From NCBI RefSeq assembly GCF_031451695.1, contig NZ_JARWAM010000011.1, positions 62,001 through 126,000 of the forward strand: DNA of 64,000 nt. The letters are read 5' to 3'. Positions 53,576 to 62,567 of the stretch are shown here, piece after piece (positions within the stretch are counted from its first letter, which is position 1; every line of letters starts with the position of its first letter). Both the position numbers and the translations under genes were made by a program. This DNA comes from Franzmannia qiaohouensis. GTDB taxonomy: Bacteria; Pseudomonadota; Gammaproteobacteria; Pseudomonadales; Halomonadaceae. Below the pieces are notes generated by a model that did not search any database, was not told the origin of the DNA, and saw only the letters and a program-made list of their open reading frames with translations.

Positions 53576-56500
53576 GCGTGATCAATCGTATCGAGGTCGC
53601 CAACCTGCTCAACAAGCATGGCGACATCGCCTCGCCGTGGGACGCCAAAATGCGTCACCTGCTGCTCGACCTGCGCGGCCAGTCCAGCGCCATCAGCATG
53701 GAGAACGGCTTCGGCAAGACCACTCTCGCCGAAGCGCTGATCGGCCTGCTGTCGCGGGACCGCTCGCTGATCTCGCGCACGCGGCGCAAATGCTCGCCGT
53801 CGACCGTCGCCGGCCAGGGCCGCAGCTGGAGCCATCTGCGCGTCGAGTTTCGCTCGCGCAGCGGCGGCGAGCGCCAGGAGGACATGCTCGCCGCCGCCGG
53901 CGAAGAGGTCGCCGGCGAGACCTTCGTGTTCGGCTTCTATGGTTACAGCGACGGCAGCGGGCTGTCGTTCTACCACTACCCCGGGCGACTCGAGGACATC
54001 CCGGTCCACCACCTGACCGCCGACGGCATGCTGGCGCTGTACGCCAACAGCGACATCAAGACCGCCATGTCAAGCCGCAACGTGCGCCTGACCCACAACC
54101 GCGAGGAGTGGCTGGACGCGGTGGGTGCCCATGTGTCGCGCCGTGAGCTGGCGCAGCTGGCCGCCTTCCAAAAGGAGGGCGGCGCCGACAAGAGCCAGAT
54201 CTTCAACGCCATCAAGCCGCGCGGCGGCGAGAAAGCCGACCAGGCGTTCTTCTTCGAGGTGCTGGCGCCGGAGATCCTCTCCGGCGCGACCCGCGGCGAG
54301 ACCGACGAGAGCGAGGAGCTGATCGAGGAGGTGATCCTCAACTCCGGCACCCATATCACCGAGCTGCGCCATCGCCTCGACGAAGCCGAGAGCGACCAGC
54401 GCCGCACCGCCGACAAGGTGGCCAGTCTGGCGACGCTGAGCGCCGACGGCGCGGCGCTGCTCGAGGCCCGCGAGGCCCGCGAGCGTCTCGACGAGGGGCT
54501 GGCCAGCCTCGAGCGCCTGCTCGGCGGCCAGGCCCTGGCCGGCCTGCCGGGGCTGCCGCAGCAGCCCTCCGACGCCGACGTCGATGCGGCGACCCTGGCG
54601 GGCTTGGCCTGGGCGGTGGGCGACACCGGCCGGCCGCGGGTCTCGACCTGGCTGCTGGCACGGCTCAGCGGCGCTAGCGAGCGCAGCGTCCGCCAGGCGC
54701 TCTCCGAGCGCGGCGCGAGGGTCGATGCCCACCGCCGGCTTATTCACCTGCCCGACGCCGAGTGGCTGAGCGCTCGCGACCTGGGCCACGTGACCTTTGC
54801 CGCCGCCCGCGACTGGCTGGCAGAGACGCTGAGTTTCAACGACGACAGCGCGCGCCACCGTGCCCTGGAGGCGTTGGATAGTGCGGCCGACGCCTTCGAA
54901 GCGCTGGACGGTAACCGCTTCCGCGAAGAGGTGATCGCCGACCGCACTTACCTCGATGAGCTAGGCCATGACCTCGACGGCCTCGAGCAGCAGCTCGAGG
55001 GGCTCGAGCACGACCGTGAGCGCCTCGAGGGGCAGCAGCGCGAGTTCGTCGACAACCAGAGTTTCTATACCCAGGCGCTTGCCGATGGCCTGTTCAGCGA
55101 GGCCGAGCTGGAGGCGCCGGAACACACCGCCGAGGCCAGCCGCCGCGAGGCCGAGGAGGCGCGCCGCGCCCTCAACGCGCATCTGGGCCGCAGCGGCGAG
55201 CTCAAGCAGGTCGCCGCCTGGCACGCCGAGTTCCGCCAGCGTCACCCCCACGAAGTGCCCGCCGAGCGCCTGGCCGAGAAGCACGAGCGCGAGGCGCTGA
55301 TCGAGGAGGCCCGCGAGGCCGCTGAGCAGCAGCGCCAACCGCTGCTCGAGCAGTGCCGCGAGCTGCGCGACGAGGCGGCCACCCTGCGCGACGAGCAGCA
55401 GCGCCTGGCCGGCGAGCAGGGCCTGCTCAGCCAGGGGCAAGGGCCGTGGCAGGCCTTCGTCGAGGGCTGGCCGGAGGAGGAGCCGCGCGGTTTCTGGTCG
55501 CGGCGCAAGACCCAGCTGGCCGAACTCGAGACCCGCTGCCGCGACGCCGAGCAGCGCCAGCAGGATGCCCGCCGCGAGCAGGCGCGGCTGGCGCCGCTGG
55601 CCGAGGCGGCACGGCGCTACGCCGAGCTGCATGGCGATGACGAACCGGTGCACCTGCGTAGCCGCCTGCGCGAGCGCGAGCGTGAACTGGCGGATGCCGA
55701 GCACCGCCTCGCCCAGCGCGAGGCCGAGCTGCGCGAGCTGCATCAGGCGCGGCTGAGCTTCGCCGAGCGCAGCGAACTGGCCCCGGCGGACTGGCTGCGC
55801 GATGCCCAGCGCCGCTATCCTCGACTGCTCAGCGAGGCGGAGTCGCTGGATAGCGTCATTGCCGAGCGCCAGCGCTACCTGGAGAGCCTGAGCGGCGACC
55901 CGCTCGAACGCCGTGCGGTGGAAGCCGAGGCCGAGCGCCTGCTGCAGCGCGAGGAGATCGCCTGGCAGCCGCTGCACGAAGTACTCAACGCCGCGCATTG
56001 GCCAGAAGCCCGGCGCCGCGAGTGGCTGGCCCAGGCCGCCGGGGTGCTGTTTGCGCCGGTGGTCGAGGGCGATGCCAATGCCGAAGACGTCGCCGGCCTG
56101 CTGGTCGACGCCGGCCTGGCGCTGCCGGTACTCGAATCCGGGGCCCTGGCGGCGCGGCTGGAGGCCGGCCGCTCGCCGCTTGGTGCGGTACAGGGCGTCG
56201 AGACGCTGGCGGTCAAGGCGGCCCTCGACCCGCGCTACCTGGACGAGTTGCGTCAGGCCACCGAGCGGCGCCTGGCCGCCGACCGCGAGCGCCAGGTGGC
56301 ACTCGAAGTCGAATGCCGGCGTCTCGACCCCCACGGCGAGGCCTACGCCCTGGCGGTACGCGCCAGGCAGGCCGACGAAGCCGGGGTGGTCGATGCGCTG
56401 GAGGCGCTGGGTGCCGAGCAGTCTGCGTTGGCCGGGCGCCAGGCGGCGCTGGCGCCGCGCCTCAGCGACGCCGCGCTGAGCTGCATCGACGACTACCAGC

Positions 56501-58455
56501 GCTACCTGGAAGCCGGCGGTGAGCTGGCCCTGGAGGCCGCCGCCGAGGCGGCACTGGCGGCCGAGAGCGAACTGGCCGAGCAACGCCCGCAGCTGGTCGA
56601 TGCTCAGCAGGCGCTGGAGCGCCACGGTGAGACCTGGCTGGCGGCGGAACAGTTTGCCAACGCTGGTGGCGCGGAGCGCCTCGAAGCGCTGGAGGCGCGT
56701 CTCGATGCCCTGGCCGAACGCCAGGCCGAGGTCGGCGAGCGACTGCATGACGCCGAGGCCCAGCGCGAGACCCTCGAGCGCCGTCTCAGCGAGCTCGACG
56801 CCGAGCAGCGCGGGCTGTTCGCCGACGGCGAACGTGACCGGCTGCGCGCCCTGGCCGAGTTCGAGGCCGAGGGCGGCGTGGCCTTTATCGAAACTGCCGC
56901 CGAGGTGCAGGAGCAGCTCGAGACGCAGCTGGCCACGGCCAACCGTCGCGCCGACTTCTCGTTCACGCGGATCCGCGCCTACCTCGACGTACGCGATGCC
57001 GGCGGCGGCGGGCAGAAACTCGAGCGTGAGATCGCCCGGGTCAAGCGCGAGCGCGGCGAGTGCCGTGAGCAGCTCAAGGCCAAACGCGACGAGCGTGACA
57101 GCGTCAGCGAGCGGCTGGGCGTCCAGCGCCGGGCCATGGAGTGGGTCGACCAGCTGGCCCTGGCATGGCTGGCGGTGGTCCGCGAGCTGCCCAGCGGCTG
57201 GAGGCAGCGGCTGGCAGAGGCCGAGCCGCAGAGCGCCTGGCCCCTCGACGACCCGGACCAGGCGACGCGTCAGGCAGCGCTTGACGACTGGTGGCGGCTG
57301 GCAGGCAGTGAGGCGGCGCTGCCCGATCCGGCGGCGCTGGAGGCCTGCCAGCAAACCCTGATCGATGCGCTTGATGATCTCAACCTGGGTGAACGAGCGC
57401 GCGACCGCGAGCGCCAGGATAAGGCGGTGCGTGCCCTCGAGCGGCGCCTGGCCGAGGCGCTGGAGGCAGCCGCCCAGAGCCGTGCCTTCAGCGATACCGA
57501 GCGCGCGCGGCTGGGGGCGTTGAAGGGCGTCAGCGCAGCGGCCTTGGCCGATCTGGCGGCGCTGCACGATCAGCTCGACGCTCAGCTCGGCGAGCATCGC
57601 CAGCGCGTCGAGCGGCTGCACGCCTCACGCGAGCAGATCGAAGGCACCCTGGTCGAGCGGCTGAGCTCGATCATCGCCGACGCCGCCGGCAACTTGGATA
57701 TCCTCAAGCGCGTGGCGCGCAGCCACGGCGAGGGCGGCGCCTATTTCGAGGTCAAGGCGTCGCTGATCGACGGCGAGCCGCTGCGCGAGCTGATCACCAC
57801 CCTGCTGGCGGATATCGACGAGCACCAGCTGGCGCAGAAGCGCCGCGCCGAGCGCGACGGCGGCATGCCCGACGGCGATGCGCGGCGCCGCGACGACGAC
57901 CTGCTGCGCCAGATTCGCCGGCGCATCTACCGCGGGCTGTTCCACGACGTGGCGATTCGCCTCAAGCACGACGCCATCCGCCCCCACGGTCGGCTGTTCT
58001 CGCTCAACGAGGACATGTCCGAGGGCCAGCGCGAGGCGGTGTCGCTGATGTGGCTGGTCAAGCTCTCGGAGTTCGCCATCGAGCGCGAGCTGCGCGAACT
58101 GCCCGGTCACCACAAGCGGCGGGCGCGCAACAGCCGCGAGAGCGTGATCCTGCTCGACGGCCTGTTCTCCAAGCTCTCCCACCGGCGGCTGATCCAGGAC
58201 TCGCTGGAGTCGCTGCGCAACACCCGCGGGCGCTTCCAGATGATCGGCCTGATCCACAATCCCAACTATGAGAACGACCCGGCAATCTTCCCCACCTACC
58301 TGGTGGGCAGCGTGATCGGCGGCGTTCAGGGCCAGGGCGGCCATGTCATGGTCCGCGACGGCCGCAGCGTCGAACCCGAGCAGCTCGGTCGCAGCACCGG
58401 CGAAGCCAGCCTGTTCGGCATCCACGTCAGCGAGCCGGTCGGCGAGGAGACGTAG
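53572..58455 (+). CDS. Giant SMC-like ATPase of a MukB/MksB/JetC-type condensin
   Basis: A 1627-residue ATPase. The N-terminal head has Walker A ENGFGKTTLAEAL (Lys49, Thr50) at the usual place near residue 45. Long coiled coils (Glu/Arg/Leu heptads) flank a globular hinge at residues about 805-900 (WQPLHEVLNAAHW...LFAPVVEG), close to the middle of the chain. An extra winged-helix-like insert lies at about 346-397 (RPRVSTWLLARLSGASERSV). The C-terminal head has the signature MSEGQREAVSL (about 1478) and Walker B SVILLDGLFSKL (about 1524). The Glu normally after the Walker B Asp is Gly here. Most likely a chromosome- or plasmid-acting SMC; the exact role is unknown. Confidence 0.75.
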   Translation: MSVINRIEVANLLNKHGDIASPWDAKMRHLLLDLRGQSSAISMENGFGKTTLAEALIGLLSRDRSLISRTRRKCSPSTVAGQGRSWSHLRVEFRSRSGGERQEDMLAAAGEEVAGETFVFGFYGYSDGSGLSFYHYPGRLEDIPVHHLTADGMLALYANSDIKTAMSSRNVRLTHNREEWLDAVGAHVSRRELAQLAAFQKEGGADKSQIFNAIKPRGGEKADQAFFFEVLAPEILSGATRGETDESEELIEEVILNSGTHITELRHRLDEAESDQRRTADKVASLATLSADGAALLEAREARERLDEGLASLERLLGGQALAGLPGLPQQPSDADVDAATLAGLAWAVGDTGRPRVSTWLLARLSGASERSVRQALSERGARVDAHRRLIHLPDAEWLSARDLGHVTFAAARDWLAETLSFNDDSARHRALEALDSAADAFEALDGNRFREEVIADRTYLDELGHDLDGLEQQLEGLEHDRERLEGQQREFVDNQSFYTQALADGLFSEAELEAPEHTAEASRREAEEARRALNAHLGRSGELKQVAAWHAEFRQRHPHEVPAERLAEKHEREALIEEAREAAEQQRQPLLEQCRELRDEAATLRDEQQRLAGEQGLLSQGQGPWQAFVEGWPEEEPRGFWSRRKTQLAELETRCRDAEQRQQDARREQARLAPLAEAARRYAELHGDDEPVHLRSRLRERERELADAEHRLAQREAELRELHQARLSFAERSELAPADWLRDAQRRYPRLLSEAESLDSVIAERQRYLESLSGDPLERRAVEAEAERLLQREEIAWQPLHEVLNAAHWPEARRREWLAQAAGVLFAPVVEGDANAEDVAGLLVDAGLALPVLESGALAARLEAGRSPLGAVQGVETLAVKAALDPRYLDELRQATERRLAADRERQVALEVECRRLDPHGEAYALAVRARQADEAGVVDALEALGAEQSALAGRQAALAPRLSDAALSCIDDYQRYLEAGGELALEAAAEAALAAESELAEQRPQLVDAQQALERHGETWLAAEQFANAGGAERLEALEARLDALAERQAEVGERLHDAEAQRETLERRLSELDAEQRGLFADGERDRLRALAEFEAEGGVAFIETAAEVQEQLETQLATANRRADFSFTRIRAYLDVRDAGGGGQKLEREIARVKRERGECREQLKAKRDERDSVSERLGVQRRAMEWVDQLALAWLAVVRELPSGWRQRLAEAEPQSAWPLDDPDQATRQAALDDWWRLAGSEAALPDPAALEACQQTLIDALDDLNLGERARDRERQDKAVRALERRLAEALEAAAQSRAFSDTERARLGALKGVSAAALADLAALHDQLDAQLGEHRQRVERLHASREQIEGTLVERLSSIIADAAGNLDILKRVARSHGEGGAYFEVKASLIDGEPLRELITTLLADIDEHQLAQKRRAERDGGMPDGDARRRDDDLLRQIRRRIYRGLFHDVAIRLKHDAIRPHGRLFSLNEDMSEGQREAVSLMWLVKLSEFAIERELRELPGHHKRRARNSRESVILLDGLFSKLSHRRLIQDSLESLRNTRGRFQMIGLIHNPNYENDPAIFPTYLVGSVIGGVQGQGGHVMVRDGRSVEPEQLGRSTGEASLFGIHVSEPVGEET

Positions 58456-58456
58456 G

Positions 58457-58861
58457 ATGAGCGATACGGCGCGAATCTACGGCGTTGGCGACAGTACCCT
58501 GCAGGCGCTGGGCGGCGAAGCGGCGGTGGCCACACTCGTCGAGCGCTTCTATTCGGCGATGCAGCGGCTGCCCGAGGCGCAGCGGATTCGTGCCATGCAT
58601 CCCGCCGATCTCGACGAGGCGCGGGACAAGCTGACCACCTTCCTGATTGGCTGGATGGGCGGTCCCAAGCGCTATCGCGAGCGTTTCGGGCCGATCAGCA
58701 TCCCGGGGGCGCATCGTCACCTGGATATCGGCCCCGAGGAGCGCGACGCTTGGCTTCTGTGCATGGCAACGGCGCTCGACGAGCAGGGCGTGGATGCCGA
58801 GCTCAAGGCCTACCTGCTGGCTCAGCTGCGTCACCCGGCGGAGATGTGTCGGCGGCGCTGA
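58457..58861 (+). CDS. Group II truncated haemoglobin
   Basis: A 134-residue two-on-two globin. The haem pocket region is visible in YSAMQRLPEAQRIRAMHPADLDEARDKLTTFLIGWMGGP (the proximal His is in the RHLDIGPEERDAWLLCM helix), and the Trp at the start of the G helix (DAWLLC) is typical of group II. It may detoxify NO or bind oxygen. The start is 1 nt after the SMC gene stop, so it may be cotranscribed with the condensin operon; the link in function is unknown. Confidence 0.87.
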   Translation: MSDTARIYGVGDSTLQALGGEAAVATLVERFYSAMQRLPEAQRIRAMHPADLDEARDKLTTFLIGWMGGPKRYRERFGPISIPGAHRHLDIGPEERDAWLLCMATALDEQGVDAELKAYLLAQLRHPAEMCRRR

Positions 58862-58870
58862 AGGGGTGGG

Positions 58871-59785
58871 TCAGGGCTGACTCAGTACCTGATTGCGGCC
58901 CTGGTGCTTGGCGCGATAGAGCCGGCGGTCGGCGCGTTCGATAAAGGCCTCGCGGGGCTCGCCGAGGCGGTATTCGGCGATGCCGATGCTGGCCGTGACG
59001 CGCCCCGCGCCAAAGCCGAAGTCGTGGAGGGCAATCGCCTCGCGCAGGCGTTCGGCAAGCGGTAGGCAGTGCGATAGCGGCGTCAGCGGCAGGATCACGG
59101 CGAACTCCTCGCCGCCCAGCCGCGCCGGGATGTCCTCCTCGCGCAGCTGCAGCTCGCAGAGTCGCGCCAGGTCCTCGAGCACCTGGTCGCCCTGCAGGTG
59201 TCCCCAGGTGTCGTTGATACCCTTGAAGTGGTCGAGGTCGATCAGCATCAGCGATAGCGGCGAGCCGTGGCGACGTGCGGAGGAGATCTCCTCGTCCAGG
59301 CGGCACATCAACTTGCGGCGATTGGCCAGGCCGGTGAGCTCGTCGGTATCGGAGAGTTCGCGCAGGTGCGCCTCATGGGCGACCTGCTCGCTGACGTCCA
59401 TCATCAGGCCGTGCCATAGCGTGCCGTCTCCGCGCCATTCGGGCTGGGCGCGCACCGAGATCCAGCGAATCTCGCCACACGGCTGATAGAGCCGGAACTG
59501 ATTGGCCAACGGCGTCAGCGACTTGGCCGAGCGCTCGATGGCGGCCATCAGGCGTGGAAAATCCTCGGCGTGAATACGTGCGAAAGCGTAGCTGGCATCG
59601 TCGGCCAGCAGGCGGCGCTCACCTGCGCGGATCAGGGTGGCGTTGCCGGCCAGATAGGGGAAGCGCAGCTGGCCACTGGCGCTGCGAAAGAGTTGGAAGA
59701 TCATGCCGGGGATACGTTCGGTCATGGCCTTGAGCTGCGCGAGACTCTCCATGGTCTCGGGCAGCACGCTATCATCGGCAGGCAT
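58871..59785 (-). CDS. PAS-GGDEF diguanylate cyclase
   Basis: A 304-residue protein without membrane segments: PAS-like domain (about 20-130; IRWISVRAQPEWRGDGTLWHGLMMDVSEQVA is the C-terminal PAS segment) and GGDEF (about 135-300). The active-site ARLGGEEFAVIL and TDELTGLANRRKLM, LIDLDHFKGINDTWGH motifs are intact, so cyclic di-GMP synthesis is likely. I use the ATG at 59785 (AGGAGG 6 nt upstream), not the longer frame to 59887. Confidence 0.88.
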   Translation of the reverse strand: MPADDSVLPETMESLAQLKAMTERIPGMIFQLFRSASGQLRFPYLAGNATLIRAGERRLLADDASYAFARIHAEDFPRLMAAIERSAKSLTPLANQFRLYQPCGEIRWISVRAQPEWRGDGTLWHGLMMDVSEQVAHEAHLRELSDTDELTGLANRRKLMCRLDEEISSARRHGSPLSLMLIDLDHFKGINDTWGHLQGDQVLEDLARLCELQLREEDIPARLGGEEFAVILPLTPLSHCLPLAERLREAIALHDFGFGAGRVTASIGIAEYRLGEPREAFIERADRRLYRAKHQGRNQVLSQP

Positions 59786-59955
59786 GGATGGCCTCCTGGC
59801 TAGGCGTTCCGCTGCGTTGGTGTTTCTTGTTGTTCGTCGGGTGCTGGGCACCTCGTTATATAAGCAGGCAAATATACGCCTAAGCATGAGGAGGCGTCAC
59901 CCTGCAAAGGATGTAAGCGATTGACTACAAGGTGTGACGCTTTGTCATGACCTGG

Positions 59956-61107
59956 TCAGCGCGGGGCGTCATAGCGTCCGGCACGCCCGCGCGAGAACAC
60001 CAGCTGCCAGAGCTGCAGGTCGCGGGCGCGAAAGGCGCCGGCGCACACCGAGAGATAGTAGCGGAACATGCGCTTGATGCGCTCGCTGTAGGCGTCGGCG
60101 ATCTGGTGCCAGTTGGCATCTATGTTGGCCAGCCAGGCCATCAGGGTGGGGTCGTAGTCGGCACCAAAATTCTGCCAGTCTTCGAGCAGCAGGTGCCCTT
60201 CGGCGGCCCGAGCGATATGCATCGCCGAGGGCAGTACGCCGTTGGGGAAGATGTACTTGTTGACCCAGGGGTCGGCGGTGATATCGGAGTTGTTGGAGCC
60301 GATGGTATGCAGCAGGAACAGGCCGTCGGCCTCGAGCAGGCGCTCCACGGTCGTGAAGTAGGTGGCATAGTTGCGGTGGCCGACGTGCTCGAACATGCCG
60401 ATCGAGACGATGCGGTCGTAGCGGCCGTCGAGGTCGCGGTAGTCCTGCAGCAGGATCTCCACCGGCAAGCCCTGGCAGCGTTCGCGGGACAGCGCCGCCT
60501 GCTCGCGGGAGATGGTAATGCCGGTCACCTCGGCGCGGTAATGGTGGGCGGCGTATTCGGCAAAGCTGCCCCAGCCACAGCCGATGTCGAGCACCCGCAT
60601 GCCGGGCTCTAGCTCGAGCTTGCGCGCCACCAGGTCGAGCTTGTCTAGCTGGGCCTGGTGTAGCGAGTTGGCGCGCTTCCAGTAGCCGCAGGAGTAGCAC
60701 ATGGTGGGGTCGAGCATGCACTCGAACAGGTCATTGCCGAGGTCATAGTGCGCTTCGCCGACGATATATGCCCGCGCCTTGCTCTGCAGATTGAAGAAAC
60801 CGGTCTGCAGGCGGTACATCAGCCGTTCGGAAGGCGTATGGGCACGTTCACCGAGCCCATGCATCAGCAGCCGGCAGGCCATCTCGTCGATGCGTGGGCA
60901 CTCCCACCAGCCGTCCATGTAAGCCTCGCCGAGCCCCAGGGTGCCCTGGTGGAGCACCCGCGAGAAGAGATCGGGATGATGCACCTGAATGTCCCAGTCG
61001 GCGCTGCCGTTGAGGGTCACACCGGAGCCTTCGAGGAGTTGCTCGACGACGCGACGGGCGCGGCTGTCTGGGAGGGGGACGGGGCCGATTCGGGGGTCGC
61101 TGGTCAT
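59956..61107 (-). CDS. cfa: Cyclopropane-fatty-acyl-phospholipid synthase
   Basis: A 383-residue SAM-dependent enzyme that adds a methylene bridge to unsaturated membrane lipids. Motifs: AHYDLGNDLFECMLDPTMCYSCGYW, the SAM site VLDIGCGWGSFAEYAAHHY, TISREQAALS, the catalytic-site region SIGMFEHVGHRNYATYF and LLHTIGSNNSD. AGGAG lies 6 nt upstream of the ATG at 61107. Cfa often serves stress and stationary-phase adaptation, such as acid or salt. Confidence 0.95.
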   Translation of the reverse strand: MTSDPRIGPVPLPDSRARRVVEQLLEGSGVTLNGSADWDIQVHHPDLFSRVLHQGTLGLGEAYMDGWWECPRIDEMACRLLMHGLGERAHTPSERLMYRLQTGFFNLQSKARAYIVGEAHYDLGNDLFECMLDPTMCYSCGYWKRANSLHQAQLDKLDLVARKLELEPGMRVLDIGCGWGSFAEYAAHHYRAEVTGITISREQAALSRERCQGLPVEILLQDYRDLDGRYDRIVSIGMFEHVGHRNYATYFTTVERLLEADGLFLLHTIGSNNSDITADPWVNKYIFPNGVLPSAMHIARAAEGHLLLEDWQNFGADYDPTLMAWLANIDANWHQIADAYSERIKRMFRYYLSVCAGAFRARDLQLWQLVFSRGRAGRYDAPR

Positions 61108-61368
61108 GGCAGTCTCCTGTTCCGTTAGCTAGTGCTCTCCGGGCGTTGGCTAGGTTGACGGCAGGGGTGCGGCGACATCTTGTTATGCTTGCGACGTCGT
61201 GTTTAGTGAGCATAGACGATCGATAACTGGCGTGGTAACTCCGTCGGTGGCTAGTGAACCTTGCGCATGTCTCTTTCAGGCATGCCGATGCCTCACCTGA
61301 GACGTTCGACGGGGCTGGCTCGACTAGGCTGTAGGCGCCAATCACAGCATAAATGAAGGACGCCAGCC

Positions 61369-62562
61369 ATGAGTCAAGCCAATCGCGGGGTGGTCTACAT
61401 GGGCCCCGGCAAGGTCGAGGTCCAAGCCATCCCCTTTCCCGAACTGGCGCTGGGCAAGCGCAAGTGCGAGCACGGGGTGATTCTCAAGGTAGTCACCACC
61501 AATATCTGCGGCAGCGACCAGCATATGGTGCGCGGCCGCACCACCGCGCCGCAGGGACTGGTACTGGGCCATGAGATCACCGGCGAGGTAATCGAGTGTG
61601 GCCGTGACGTAGAGTTCGTCGCGGTCGGCGATATCGTCTCGGTGCCGTTCAATATTGCCTGCGGCCGTTGCCGCAACTGCAAGGAGGGCAAGACCGGCAT
61701 CTGTCTCAACGTCAATCCGGCGCGCCCCGGGGCGGCCTACGGCTATGTCGACATGGGCGGCTGGGTCGGCGGCCAGACCGAGTACGTGATGGTGCCCTAT
61801 GCCGACTTCAATCTGCTCAAGTTCCCCGATCGCGAACTCGCCATGGACAAGATCGGCGACTTGACGCTGCTTTCGGATATCTTCCCCACCGGTTTCCACG
61901 GCTGCGTTACCGCTGGAGTGGGGCCGGGCAGTACCGTCTATATTGCCGGTGCCGGCCCGGTAGGCTTGGCCGCGGCGGTCTCGGCGCAGCTGCTGGGGGC
62001 GGCCTGCGTGATCGTCGGCGACATGAACCCCGAGCGCCTGGCCCAGGCCGAAAGCTTCGGCTGCGAGACCCTCGATCTGCGCCAGGATACGCCGATGGCC
62101 GACATGCTCGAACCGATTCTCGGTGATCGCGAGGTCGACTGCGCGGTGGATGCGGTGGGCTTCGAGGCGCGCTGCCACGGCCACGATCACTCCCACGAGC
62201 AGCCTGCTGCGGTACTCAACGCCTGCATGGACATCACCCGTGCCGGCGGCCAGATCGGCATCCCCGGGCTCTACGTCACCGAGGACCCGGGTGCCGAGAG
62301 CGCCGATGCCCAGCATGGCAACCTGTCGATGCGCCTGGGCCTGGGCTGGGCCAAGTCGCACTCCTTCCACACCGGCCAGTGCCCGGTGATGAAGTATCAT
62401 CGTCAGCTGATGCAGGCGATCCTGTTCGAGCGGGTGCATATCGCCCAGGCGGTCAACGTTCAGGTGATCTCGCTGGACGACGCGCCGCGCGGCTATGCCG
62501 ACTTCGATGGCGGCGTGGCGAAGAAATTCGTCATCGACCCCCACGGCAGCGTAGCCGCCTGA
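61369..62562 (+). CDS. fdhA: Glutathione-independent formaldehyde dehydrogenase
   Basis: A 397-residue zinc-dependent MDR dehydrogenase, close in pattern to Pseudomonas putida FdhA. Catalytic zinc: TNICGSDQHMVRGR and GHEITGEV. Structural zinc: CGRCRNCKEGKTGIC. NAD motif: YIAGAGPVGLAAAV. The insertion GRCRNCKEG...NPARPGAAYGYVDMGGW and the WAKSHSFHTGQCPV tail are typical of this branch, in which NAD(H) stays bound. It oxidises formaldehyde to formate without glutathione. AAGGA lies 8 nt upstream of the ATG. Confidence 0.93.
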   Translation: MSQANRGVVYMGPGKVEVQAIPFPELALGKRKCEHGVILKVVTTNICGSDQHMVRGRTTAPQGLVLGHEITGEVIECGRDVEFVAVGDIVSVPFNIACGRCRNCKEGKTGICLNVNPARPGAAYGYVDMGGWVGGQTEYVMVPYADFNLLKFPDRELAMDKIGDLTLLSDIFPTGFHGCVTAGVGPGSTVYIAGAGPVGLAAAVSAQLLGAACVIVGDMNPERLAQAESFGCETLDLRQDTPMADMLEPILGDREVDCAVDAVGFEARCHGHDHSHEQPAAVLNACMDITRAGGQIGIPGLYVTEDPGAESADAQHGNLSMRLGLGWAKSHSFHTGQCPVMKYHRQLMQAILFERVHIAQAVNVQVISLDDAPRGYADFDGGVAKKFVIDPHGSVAA

Positions 62563-62567
62563 GCGTG

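Noticed and set aside
54961..57621. 886-codon minus-strand ORF inside the SMC gene
   Set aside because: It mirrors the coiled-coil codons in the other strand and shows only Leu/Gln/Gly-rich repeats; the SMC frame has ATPase motifs and operon structure.
51363..58455. Calling the operon a complete Wadjet (JetABCD) defence system
   Set aside because: No JetD/MksG nuclease gene follows; the next gene is a haemoglobin. Only the JetABC-like part is supported.
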